From Paenibacillus cremeus (lineage in GTDB: Bacteria > Bacillota > Bacilli > Paenibacillales > NBRC-103111), in the NCBI RefSeq assembly GCF_007786445.1, contig NZ_VNJI01000011.1, positions 100,119 to 164,118 on the forward strand: a stretch of DNA of 64,000 nt. The letters are read 5' to 3'. The position numbers and the translations under genes were made by a program. This document shows, in pieces, positions 1 to 7,731 of the stretch. The notes under the pieces are model-generated. The model was not told where the DNA came from and searched no databases. It worked only from the letters and a program-made list of their open reading frames with translations. Each line of letters starts with the position of its first letter. Positions within the stretch are counted from its first letter, which is position 1.

Positions 1-1650
1 TCGAAATTTTCCAAGGTCGATTATGTGAATAGTTGGCTACTGTCAGAAGATAAGGACATTCATGGCTATTTTGAGGATGTGCAGTTGCGTAGACCATCGT
101 TGAGTTACCCTAGACAAATATTGTGTGCCTCAGAGTTGGTTAACTTGTTAATGATCTCGAAACATCAACCGTTAGAAGTAGTAACTCCAATCATTGAACC
201 TGCGGCACCTCCTATTCCTGCTGCGATTGAATCGCCTGTGTCAGAGGAAGATAAGAGCAACCCATTTGCGCTCTTTCCAAGAGGTTCGAAACTGGTACGT
301 GAAAATGATGTTAACTTTGCATCGAATCTAAATAATGCCCTTAAAAAACTTTCATTGACCACAGCAGATGTTGTAGTACAAAAATTTCAACATGGGGCAA
401 CCACACAAAAAATTACATTTAGTTTACCTGCTGGATTAAAATTGTCAGACTTAACGAAGTCAACACAGAATATTCAAGTGGAGCTTGGAATGAATAGCAT
501 AAGTTTTGAACAAGGCGATGTCGCAGGTACGGCTAACATTATTATCCCACAAGAGGATAGAGAAATGGTATTCGTTCGTGATTGCAGTGAATCATTAGCA
601 TTTCAGGAGAAGACGAAAAAGTATGAGTTGCCAATATTCTTTGGAGTGGATACCGCTGGAGAAATCGTCATGACTTGTCTTACCATGATAAAGCATCTTC
701 TAATCGCTGGTACAACTGGTTCAGGGAAGAGTTATTTTCTAAATACGTTGCTTGTTGTGCTATTCTCACTTGTTAGTCCTGACATGCTAAAAGTGTATAT
801 GCTTGATCCAAAAAAAGTTGAGTTATCAGGATACAGGTCGTTTCCCCACGTCCAGAATGTTTATACTGAAATGAACGAAGCCGAAGGTGTGCTGTTCTTC
901 TTGTGTGCGAAAATGGAGGAGCGTTACTCGTTATTCGAACAAAAGGGCTATAAAAATATTCAACAATATAACAAGCATGAGAAAGTGAAACTCCCCTACC
1001 TTCTACTAGTCATCGATGAGTTGGCTGATTTGATGTCAACAAACTCTGAAGTGGAGGAGTATTTGGTTAGATTAGCTCAAAAGGCCAGAGCAGCAGGAAT
1101 CCACCTTATAATTGCAACACAATATCCAATTAGAGAGGTTGTAACACCGCTCATCAAGCGGAACATTTATTCTCGCGTATGTCTTATGTTAGACAGTTCA
1201 ACAGCGTATCGTGTTGTGCTTGACGAGGCTCCTAAGTACACGCTTCTTGGTAAAGGAGATGGAATGTATCGGCTTGAGGGTATCCAAGGCATACACAGGT
1301 TCCAAGGGGCTGTAATAGGCAAGGATGACGATGAGCAGGAAAAAGCAATTGAGAGATTGTCGTCATTTTGGAAAAGCGACAACAAAAAAGAAGTTATTGA
1401 TCTTGAGGCTGCTAGGAATAAGAAACGTAACGATGAAACCAAGGCGTTCAGAAAAGTCGTACTCGAAACAGGTGAAACACGGATATCAGAATTGCCGAAA
1501 GTGTTGGAAATGAGAACAGAAAAAGTCAAAGCATATATGGATGAATTGGTCATATTAGGTTGGGTTAAGAAGCATAGTGCTAGATCGAAGGGATATGAAT
1601 TACTACTCTCCCCTGAACAACGTAAAGTTGAACTTGAAAAATTAAAATGA
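1..1650 (+). CDS. FtsK/SpoIIIE-HerA type DNA translocase, 5'-truncated by window edge
   Basis: A double-stranded-DNA-pumping ATPase of the FtsK/SpoIIIE class. Counted from the first possible start inside the window (GTG at 25), a Walker A motif GTTGSGKS lies at about residues 229-236, and a Walker B strand LLLVIDELADL with D331/E332 follows. A sensor-like ATQYP strand comes next, and residues about 480-535 look like a winged helix (a gamma-like DNA-reading domain). No ribosome site precedes the GTG and the frame stays open to base 1, so the real start lies upstream. The region before the ATPase is a short beta-rich segment. FtsK is chromosomal in hosts, so a phage copy without N-terminal membrane helices in view suggests a cytoplasmic DNA-moving role, perhaps in replication or plasmid-like maintenance. 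Family is sure; role is inference. Confidence 0.88.
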   Translation, partial: SKFSKVDYVNSWLLSEDKDIHGYFEDVQLRRPSLSYPRQILCASELVNLLMISKHQPLEVVTPIIEPAAPPIPAAIESPVSEEDKSNPFALFPRGSKLVRENDVNFASNLNNALKKLSLTTADVVVQKFQHGATTQKITFSLPAGLKLSDLTKSTQNIQVELGMNSISFEQGDVAGTANIIIPQEDREMVFVRDCSESLAFQEKTKKYELPIFFGVDTAGEIVMTCLTMIKHLLIAGTTGSGKSYFLNTLLVVLFSLVSPDMLKVYMLDPKKVELSGYRSFPHVQNVYTEMNEAEGVLFFLCAKMEERYSLFEQKGYKNIQQYNKHEKVKLPYLLLVIDELADLMSTNSEVEEYLVRLAQKARAAGIHLIIATQYPIREVVTPLIKRNIYSRVCLMLDSSTAYRVVLDEAPKYTLLGKGDGMYRLEGIQGIHRFQGAVIGKDDDEQEKAIERLSSFWKSDNKKEVIDLEAARNKKRNDETKAFRKVVLETGETRISELPKVLEMRTEKVKAYMDELVILGWVKKHSARSKGYELLLSPEQRKVELEKLK

Positions 1651-1661
1651 GGTGAAATTGA

Positions 1662-1868
1662 ATGGTTCTGAAAATGAATGGAATTCCATTAACTATTGAT
1701 GATAGTGGAGTAAATGTTAAGTTGGATATCGCTGAAATTATTCATACGCCGATTAACGTTGATATTACGTATGCTGGTCATCATTTGATTAATGGAGATA
1801 TCAACATGATAAATTTCTGGAGTCATGCTTACGATCATGCTGTTAGTGCTATAGGAAGTCTATTTTAA
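1662..1868 (+). CDS. small protein of unknown function (68 aa)
   Basis: The ATG follows a GAGGTG ribosome site that overlaps the stop of the translocase gene, so the two are probably translated together. The protein is 68 residues, mildly acidic, with alternating hydrophobic residues suggesting beta strands and no cysteines, membrane helix or recognisable motif. It sits between the FtsK-like gene and a small membrane protein, as an early or middle operon member. I do not recognise it. Confidence 0.65.
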   Translation: MVLKMNGIPLTIDDSGVNVKLDIAEIIHTPINVDITYAGHHLINGDINMINFWSHAYDHAVSAIGSLF

Positions 1869-1882
1869 GGAGGGTGACGAAC

Positions 1883-2059
1883 ATGCTTGGGACTCTAATA
1901 GTCGTTAATTTGATTACAGGGGTTGTCGGAGCTACTTACATGGGAGCATCACTTGGGAGTAAAATGGGCAAAAGATTGAATAAAAAAATTCATGGTAAGT
2001 ATTCAAAGTATAATGAGATAGTGACCATCGCTAAAGGGTCTGATTTGAGGCTCAAATGA
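1883..2059 (+). CDS. small single-pass membrane protein (58 aa)
   Basis: A GTG at 1874 lies inside the AAGGAGGG ribosome site, so the ATG at 1883, about nine bases further on, is the better start. Residues about 2-28 form one hydrophobic helix containing glycines (GVVGATYMGASLG). A strongly basic, probably cytoplasmic tail rich in K and R follows. The topology resembles small phage membrane modulators, but no family can be named. The stop overlaps the next start (ATGA), which indicates translational coupling. Confidence 0.7.
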   Translation: MLGTLIVVNLITGVVGATYMGASLGSKMGKRLNKKIHGKYSKYNEIVTIAKGSDLRLK

Positions 2060-2463
2060 AAAAACATTTTTACACATTCGACGTTGGTTATTCATGCGTA
2101 CCTGATGACGATGACAGTGAATACGGTGGATGGGACTTTAGAGAGTATGAAAGCATTTTCGAGGCCGTAAACACCATGCTGTCCGAATATGGACATTTGG
2201 AATTTCATATTCAGCATTTAGAGAAAAATTATGCTTCAATATACTTTCCCAAAGTGGATGATGTAAGCGATAACGGAATTATTTTTAAGATATATCGTAT
2301 GGGGTCTACTCCGTCTAAGGTGGAATTCATATGTGACTCTTGCTTCAGAAAAAATGTGGTAGTTGAATGCGATGATTGCAAGGAATTGCATTTGTGCCTT
2401 AATTGCGATTATTGTTCCACTTGTTGGGAACATAAATTTGAAGATGAGGAAGAAAATGCATAG
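2056..2463 (+). CDS. acidic protein with C-terminal cysteine cluster (putative zinc binding)
   Basis: 135 residues. The N-terminal two thirds are acidic and aromatic with no known motif. From C93 to about residue 125 there are four closely spaced Cys pairs (CDSC, CDDC, CLNCDYC and STCW), a pattern typical of treble-clef or zinc-ribbon folds that bind two zinc ions. The start overlaps the previous stop by ATGA. Such small zinc proteins in phages often bind nucleic acid or host proteins, but the target cannot be read from the sequence. Confidence 0.72.
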   Translation: MKKHFYTFDVGYSCVPDDDDSEYGGWDFREYESIFEAVNTMLSEYGHLEFHIQHLEKNYASIYFPKVDDVSDNGIIFKIYRMGSTPSKVEFICDSCFRKNVVVECDDCKELHLCLNCDYCSTCWEHKFEDEEENA

Positions 2464-2487
2464 AAAAATGAAATCATTATTTTAATG

Positions 2488-2515
2488 GAATCCATTTTTG
2501 TGGATTCTTTATTTT
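2488..2515 (+). terminator. intrinsic terminator after the Cys-cluster gene
   Basis: Perfect 7-bp stem GAATCCA/TGGATTC with a TTTTTG loop, followed by a T-rich tract. It ends the first gene group. Confidence 0.75.
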
Positions 2516-2530
2516 TTATTTTGAAAAGTA

Positions 2531-2560
2531 TTGACCTTTAAAAGCAAAAGATGGTAATTT
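2531..2560 (+). promoter_or_regulatory. possible sigma-A promoter upstream of small-gene group
   Basis: TTGACC is followed after 18 bases by TAATTT, just downstream of a terminator and about 65 bases before the next start. The -35 box is good and the -10 box is weak. The transcript leader would contain a GCAGG/CCTGC hairpin (2567-2594). Confidence 0.4.
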
Positions 2561-2623
2561 AAGTGTGCAGGGAACAACTACCAAATGTACCTGCCGAATC
2601 TAAATCTTAGAGGGAGTGATAAA

Positions 2624-2677
2624 ATGAAAAATACAAAGGAGAAGATTAAATGGGAAAAGGTAAACATTCGAGATTAA
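2624..2677 (+). CDS. possible 17-aa leader peptide
   Basis: A strong GAGGGAG site precedes ATG 2624. The 17-codon frame is rich in lysine and overlaps the next gene's start (2650) in another frame, carrying that gene's AAAGGAG site inside it. This is the layout of a translationally coupled leader or attenuator peptide. Its length makes chance plausible. Confidence 0.4.
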   Translation: MKNTKEKIKWEKVNIRD

Positions 2678-2931
2678 CATGGGAAGACCTCTATTATGAT
2701 GGACTGATTGATGAACGGTATGAGATTTTCGATGAAGAGTCACAGAAAATTTTTAATGTAAGAGTAAATGATGGATGGGATCATCATCTACGAGATAAAA
2801 AATACATAGACGAGTGTAATTGTAACGATGACCACTTTATTGAACTGAAAAATATGTGCGAGGACTCCCCTTATTATAGAAAGCCGTTTGATCCTAAAAC
2901 AGATGATGTCTTTGTCTTTATAAATAAATAA
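2650..2931 (+). CDS. acidic hypothetical protein (93 aa)
   Basis: The start is set by AAAGGAG eight bases before the ATG. The protein is strongly acidic and rich in Asp, Tyr and His (WDHH, CNCNDDH), with no membrane segment and no family I recognise. Acidic small proteins just before a phage polymerase gene may be DNA mimics or host-enzyme inhibitors, but that is only a possibility. It lies in a run of three closely spaced genes ending with the polymerase candidate. Confidence 0.65.
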   Translation: MGKGKHSRLTWEDLYYDGLIDERYEIFDEESQKIFNVRVNDGWDHHLRDKKYIDECNCNDDHFIELKNMCEDSPYYRKPFDPKTDDVFVFINK

Positions 2932-2978
2932 TACATATCAACTTTTTTTAACAAAAATAATCAGGAGTGATACATACG

Positions 2979-3119
2979 ATGAAAAACAAAGAACAATATA
3001 TTATTTGTGATGAAGAGTTGGATAACTATTATAACGGTGATGATGAAACCGAAGAATCCGTTGCTGCTGGTCTTGGTTTCAACGTAGACGATGAAGGAAA
3101 TTGGGTTCCAATGGACTAG
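2979..3119 (+). CDS. very small acidic protein (46 aa)
   Basis: An AGGAG site sits about nine bases before ATG 2979, and the stop is 15 bases before the next gene's TTG. Of 46 residues about one third are Asp or Glu and there are almost no basic residues after position 5, so the charge is strongly negative. No known motif. The tight spacing and good ribosome site support it as a real gene. Confidence 0.6.
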   Translation: MKNKEQYIICDEELDNYYNGDDETEESVAAGLGFNVDDEGNWVPMD

Positions 3120-3134
3120 AGGGGGATAAATTAT

Positions 3135-5726
3135 TTGAATAATAGTTTGCATAAGCCTGTATACATACCGTCAATTGAAGCAAATGATATTTATTCGCAC
3201 ATGCATCGAGATAAGGACATTGATCGTAAGTATGTGGGGATGATTCCAAGTAGCTTAGAATTGAATAAATTAGTAAGTATTGGTCTTTCCATGTATAAAA
3301 AGAAGCCAAGTGAGAAATTTCTATCAGACGATATTATTAACGTTAAGTTTAAGCAGAAGGTTAAATCAGCAGATGAAATGGTATCACAGATTAAGAAGAA
3401 GATCAATCTGCTTACAGATAATCAGGCTGATTACAAAAATAAATTAGAAGAATTCGTACAACTATTGAAACAGGAAAAAATTCTTCCCAAATGGAAAGAA
3501 GTAAGTAATGACCAATTAAGAAAACTATTATACGAGAATGGCTTCGTTCTAACTTCAATTGATGACAAAACAGACGCTATTATTAAAACAAGATATGTGG
3601 TTTACAAGAGGAGTTCCGCAAAGAGTCGAGTTGGAGAGTGCTTGTTTATTAAAGAGACCTTATACGATGAGATGATAAATTGGAGTCGTATGAACCTCCC
3701 TCTTCAGGATGTTAAGGTGGATGTTCCTAGTTTGCTTGCGTATCAATCCCTAGTTGGTTCGTCTCTCGATGATGTTGTAAAAATTCATCCTAATAATATT
3801 CTCTTGGTCGATGACATTGAGAGTAAATTCTTAAGAAAGTGCAATGTTGTCCGAAAGGGCGAAAATGGATTGCTGGACAGTTTTCAAGAAGATATTGTAA
3901 TTTCTAATAGTTTGTTTGATGGCGAATCGCTGTTAGATAGCAGTTACTTCCCTGAAGATAAAGGAATGATGTTGCTTCGTAATCACATGTTTAAATCAGC
4001 AGCCTTCAATTGCAATATTCAATCGTATCTAAGGGATAACTGTCCAGAAGGTATCAACTTCGATGAGTGGAAAATAAAAAACGCGTATAATGAAGTCTTC
4101 GCAAAGGATATTCATTTAATAATTACTCCAAGCAGTTTAAAGGCTTTAAAATTTAGTCACGCAGTTGGTAACGATTCAGAAATGTTTAGTTATTGGAAGA
4201 ATTATATTTCTGACGTAAGCATTGACGGAGCATCACTCTTTGGTGTTGTTAAGAGTGAAAAGAAATCTAAGCATGGGTTAAATGAGAGTGGAGAAATCCT
4301 TCAGCAAACATCGTATCAAATGCTCAATAGTATGCCAGTAAATAAAAATGACATCCATGAACTTGCTGAATACGAAAATACATATATTGAAAAATTAAAA
4401 AATGACGATGACTTTTTTGTTCAACACATCTTAAAGTCTGTCACCACTGTAAATAGTAACGCTATGTTTGCTGATCTTTATTACCGTAACAAGAAAATTG
4501 CACATACGAAGATATTTAAAGATTTCCGCAAGGCCGAGGTTAATAAGCACCTGACTCATATTAAACATGGAAAGATTAGATTGCACGGTGATTACTGCAC
4601 GATGTTAGGGAATCCAATGGAATTTCTGGTTCATTCCATTGGGCGCTTAAATATTTGTGAGGATGAATCCAGTCTTAAAGAAAATGAAATATACACTACT
4701 TTATTTGAGTTTAACAAGTGTTTGGTGGGCTTTAGAAATCCTCACACAAGTCCTAGTAATGTATTAGTAGTCAAAAACACTTATAATGCGGAGATTGAGA
4801 AATATTTTAACTTAACTGACAACATCGTTTGTGTCAACGCAATTAATTTCCCATTGCAAGACATATTAAGCGGTTCTGATTATGATTCAGATACATTGCT
4901 ACTATTCGATAATTCGAAAATGCTTGAGTTAGCAATGAATTGCTTTGGCAAATACAATGTCTGCATTAACAAGGTTGAGAGCAGCAAAAGGCAATATAAC
5001 TTAACCGAATCAGATATGGCAATCATTGATAACCAATTGTCAATGAGTCAAAAGAATATTGGCAGAGTCGTAAACCTTGGGCAATTTTGTATGTCAAAGT
5101 ATTGGGACTTATTGAACAAAGGAGTGAATAAAGACAACCTTACTGATTTATTGAAGAAAATAGATATTATGACTGTTTTAAGTGGCATATGCATTGATTT
5201 GGCAAAGAAATTCTATGATATTGATATTAATCAAGAGGTTGAGCAAGTTGCAAAAACAAAGGAATTAAATTGTCGGAAGCCTCTGTTCTGGAAATACGTT
5301 AGCCAGAACAAGGAAATAAAAACATTTGAGATGCAATGCCCCATGGATTATCTATACATAGAGTTTTCAGACGTTAAATATGCTGAGACGCGAGAAAGTA
5401 TATCTCTGAATGAACTACTCGTGAAGCATAAAATAAAAGATGGAGATAGAAATCAGGAACAAAAAATAATCAAATACGTTGAGGAAATGAGCAATAAGAT
5501 AATTAAGGTGTACATTAATATAGCCGATGAAGACGAAAGAAATCACATTTTAGATGATATAATCAAGTATTACGACTTCTATATTAGCAAATTAAAGGTT
5601 AAACCGGAAACAATGTATGCAATTTTATCAAAGATACAGAAAAATAAAAGTAAAGTGTCAACAAGATTGATGAATGTCTTATATAGAACACAGAAAAACA
5701 TTTTTTTAAATGCAATTAATACATAA
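3135..5726 (+). CDS. yonO: YonO-like single-subunit DNA-dependent RNA polymerase (double-psi beta-barrel type), divergent
   Basis: 863 residues, TTG start after a GAGGGGG site. The key region is residues 534-596. R534 in GFRNPHTSPSN is followed by hydrophobic strands and then LSGSDYDSDTLLLFD, placing three aspartates at 582, 584 and 586. The universal metal-binding loop of cellular RNA polymerases is NADFDGD, and eukaryotic RNA-dependent polymerases and SPbeta YonO have DxDGD in the same strand-loop-strand setting. Here the glycine is serine (DYDSD). The length is close to YonO (about 900 aa) and an HU gene follows, as yonN follows yonO in SPbeta. In SPbeta, YonO transcribes the late genes; I infer the same role here. 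Most other regions are not recognisable. The main uncertainty is whether it is active with the G-to-S change. Confidence 0.78.
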   Translation: MNNSLHKPVYIPSIEANDIYSHMHRDKDIDRKYVGMIPSSLELNKLVSIGLSMYKKKPSEKFLSDDIINVKFKQKVKSADEMVSQIKKKINLLTDNQADYKNKLEEFVQLLKQEKILPKWKEVSNDQLRKLLYENGFVLTSIDDKTDAIIKTRYVVYKRSSAKSRVGECLFIKETLYDEMINWSRMNLPLQDVKVDVPSLLAYQSLVGSSLDDVVKIHPNNILLVDDIESKFLRKCNVVRKGENGLLDSFQEDIVISNSLFDGESLLDSSYFPEDKGMMLLRNHMFKSAAFNCNIQSYLRDNCPEGINFDEWKIKNAYNEVFAKDIHLIITPSSLKALKFSHAVGNDSEMFSYWKNYISDVSIDGASLFGVVKSEKKSKHGLNESGEILQQTSYQMLNSMPVNKNDIHELAEYENTYIEKLKNDDDFFVQHILKSVTTVNSNAMFADLYYRNKKIAHTKIFKDFRKAEVNKHLTHIKHGKIRLHGDYCTMLGNPMEFLVHSIGRLNICEDESSLKENEIYTTLFEFNKCLVGFRNPHTSPSNVLVVKNTYNAEIEKYFNLTDNIVCVNAINFPLQDILSGSDYDSDTLLLFDNSKMLELAMNCFGKYNVCINKVESSKRQYNLTESDMAIIDNQLSMSQKNIGRVVNLGQFCMSKYWDLLNKGVNKDNLTDLLKKIDIMTVLSGICIDLAKKFYDIDINQEVEQVAKTKELNCRKPLFWKYVSQNKEIKTFEMQCPMDYLYIEFSDVKYAETRESISLNELLVKHKIKDGDRNQEQKIIKYVEEMSNKIIKVYINIADEDERNHILDDIIKYYDFYISKLKVKPETMYAILSKIQKNKSKVSTRLMNVLYRTQKNIFLNAINT

Positions 5727-5853
5727 AAATACACACTTTTTAGAAAAGAGGTCGAAAAAACCCTTATTTTTACTGGATTTTTCGGTACATGCAAAGGTTT
5801 TTATATAGTAAGATATGTTTTTACATATTTTACGTACATTATTTTAACATGCG

Positions 5854-5875
5854 AAGCGGAACTCCGCTTTAAAAA
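5854..5875 (+). terminator. hairpin, weak terminator after the polymerase gene
   Basis: AAGCGG/CCGCTT stem (6 bp) with AACT loop, followed by only a short AT-rich tract (TAAAAAC). It may be a terminator or an mRNA stabilising hairpin in front of the HU gene. Confidence 0.4.
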
Positions 5876-5906
5876 CTAAATTATAATCCAAAGGGAGAAA
5901 TAAACA

Positions 5907-6182
5907 ATGAAAAAAGAAGATTTGATTTTGAAATTTGCAGGTAAAACAGGTCATTCCAAGAAAGATGCTACAGTTTGCGTAGACGCATTCCTAGATTGTA
6001 TCGTTGAAGGACTTGACGAAGATGGTGTAGTGGATATCACTAAGGTGCTGAAACTAACCGTAAAAGAAACTTCTGCACGTAAAGGTCGCAATCCTCAAAC
6101 TGGCGAAGAAATTGAAATTCCTAAAGGTAAGAAAATCGCATTCAAAGCATTGAAACGTCTAGATGAAGTTGTAGGCAAATAA
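5907..6182 (+). CDS. HU/IHF-family DNA-binding protein
   Basis: 91 residues, the normal HU length. The DNA-gripping arm motif RKGRNPQTGEEIEIP and the C-terminal helix (KKIAFKALKRLDEVV) match HU. It bends and coats DNA non-specifically as a dimer and in phages probably helps genome compaction, replication or packaging. AAAGGGAG lies before the ATG. Codon use is more host-like and highly expressed than in the flanking genes. It directly follows the polymerase candidate, matching the SPbeta yonO-yonN order. Confidence 0.95.
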   Translation: MKKEDLILKFAGKTGHSKKDATVCVDAFLDCIVEGLDEDGVVDITKVLKLTVKETSARKGRNPQTGEEIEIPKGKKIAFKALKRLDEVVGK

Positions 6183-6285
6183 CGTTATCCTCGCAAAGAG
6201 GCGCAATACATACAAAGAGGGTTAGCCGATTACGGTTAGCTCTCTTCCCCATTTCCTAATCTACCGTGAAAGGTAAAGACTGCCT

Positions 6286-7530
6286 ATGAAGAGCTATCTT
6301 GTAGATACCAACGTTATTCTTGATCAATATGAAATTCTCAACGATACAAAGTATGTTGTTTCGAGCCATGCTTTGCGTGAAATCGAGAAACATGAACATA
6401 GTCATAATCAAGAATTATCATATAAAGCGAGACAAGTAAAAAGATTTTTGGATGAGAATAGCAATATTTCGTATGACTTGAAAGATTATCATTTCAATTT
6501 AAACGAAATATTTGATAATTACTACGAAGATAACCGTATGCTTCAAGCGTGTGTTGAAAACGAATATGGATTAGTAACCAATGACATCCTGCTAAAACTT
6601 AAAGCAGAAGGATTTGGCATTGAGGTTGTCGTTCCAAGTCGAACAGATGTAACTCATGAACACTATAGAGGCGTGAAAGATATTTATTTTGATCGGAATA
6701 GTACAGAGGATCAAATTAAATTAGCCAGTATTTATGAATCACAGGAACAAAATGTATATGACTTGTCACTCAATGAGTACATTTCAATCTGGGATTTATC
6801 TAAACCAACATACGATGAAAACAATAAAGTAACCGGATATGAATTAATCGACCAACTAAAATGGGATGGCAATCGATTAATTAAAATCAAATATAAACAT
6901 GCAGAGAGCCGTTTTATGGGTAAAGTATCACCTATTAACTATAAGCAGCGTCTTTTATTTGATTTGTTGCAAAATCGCAATATTGGAATTAAACTCTGCC
7001 AAGGTAACTTTGGCACAGGAAAAGATTACTCCATGGTTGCTAACATGATTAAGTTAATTGAAGATAATGCATTTGAGAAAATGATATTCATTCGAAATAC
7101 AGAACCACTTGAAGGAAGCAAAGAATTAGGATTTTTGCCGGGGGATTTGATGGCAAAAATGGAACCGTGGGTCGGAATGATTGCTGACTGTCTAGGTGGG
7201 TATGAAGGATTACGAATGCTCGTTGAAAAAGGAAAAATTGAAATTGCTAACTTTTCTGCTTTACGTGGCAGAAGCTTTGCTAATTCAATTTTATACTGTA
7301 GCGAGGGACAGAATTTATCGTCCAATCATATGAAACTTATCATTTCTCGCGTAGGACAAGGTTCTGAACTGTGGATTAACGGGGACTTAAAGCAGCGAGA
7401 TAACAAGAGATATGATTCCGATAGCGGTATTCGAACACTTTACAAGTTGAAAGGCCACAAACTATTTGGCATGGTAACTTTGGATAAAAATGAACGTTCT
7501 AATGTTGCCTCGCTGGTTGAACTGCTTTAA
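6286..7530 (+). CDS. phoH: PIN-domain/PhoH-like ATPase fusion with altered Walker motifs
   Basis: The N-terminal domain (about 1-130) is a PIN RNase fold: LVDTNVILD with D7 and D13, a conserved Glu helix, and LVTND further on. The C-terminal half (about 220-414) is PhoH-like, with GNFGTGKD at 240-247, the motif EGQNLSS and a GDLKQRD sensor segment. PIN-PhoH proteins (compare Bacillus YlaK) couple RNA unwinding to RNA cleavage. Two residues differ from the family norm. The Walker A Ser/Thr after the lysine is D247, and the Walker B DE pair is S339-E340. This could mean weak or lost ATP hydrolysis, or a divergent phage branch. A modest AAAGG site precedes the ATG. Confidence 0.85.
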   Translation: MKSYLVDTNVILDQYEILNDTKYVVSSHALREIEKHEHSHNQELSYKARQVKRFLDENSNISYDLKDYHFNLNEIFDNYYEDNRMLQACVENEYGLVTNDILLKLKAEGFGIEVVVPSRTDVTHEHYRGVKDIYFDRNSTEDQIKLASIYESQEQNVYDLSLNEYISIWDLSKPTYDENNKVTGYELIDQLKWDGNRLIKIKYKHAESRFMGKVSPINYKQRLLFDLLQNRNIGIKLCQGNFGTGKDYSMVANMIKLIEDNAFEKMIFIRNTEPLEGSKELGFLPGDLMAKMEPWVGMIADCLGGYEGLRMLVEKGKIEIANFSALRGRSFANSILYCSEGQNLSSNHMKLIISRVGQGSELWINGDLKQRDNKRYDSDSGIRTLYKLKGHKLFGMVTLDKNERSNVASLVELL

Positions 7531-7562
7531 TAATAAAAAATACTTAGGGAGATGTTTTATCC

Positions 7563-7727
7563 ATGTCTAGTGAAAAAATTGTTGGATTGAACCAAGTTCG
7601 TGAAGCACTATTCGCTATTTATCCCAATGCAACAAAAATTACAGTAACTATTGATGGGGATAAAATTAAAGTAGCACCAAACGAGGAATATGAAATTCCA
7701 GTTGGTGGATACGATTCAGAGGAGTGA
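7563..7727 (+). CDS. small conserved-looking protein (54 aa)
   Basis: GGGAG lies ten bases before ATG 7563. The 54 residues contain a predicted helix and a beta hairpin (KITVTIDGDKIKVAP), are acidic overall, and show no known motif. The stop lies four bases before the phosphoesterase start, whose ribosome site (GAGGAG) is inside this gene, so the two are coupled. Confidence 0.6.
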   Translation: MSSEKIVGLNQVREALFAIYPNATKITVTIDGDKIKVAPNEEYEIPVGGYDSEE

Positions 7728-7731
7728 TTGA

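Noticed and set aside
6183..6260. GTTAGC direct repeats as a terminator after HU
   Set aside because: The two copies are direct, not inverted, and no T run follows; only a weak CCTC/GAGG hairpin exists.
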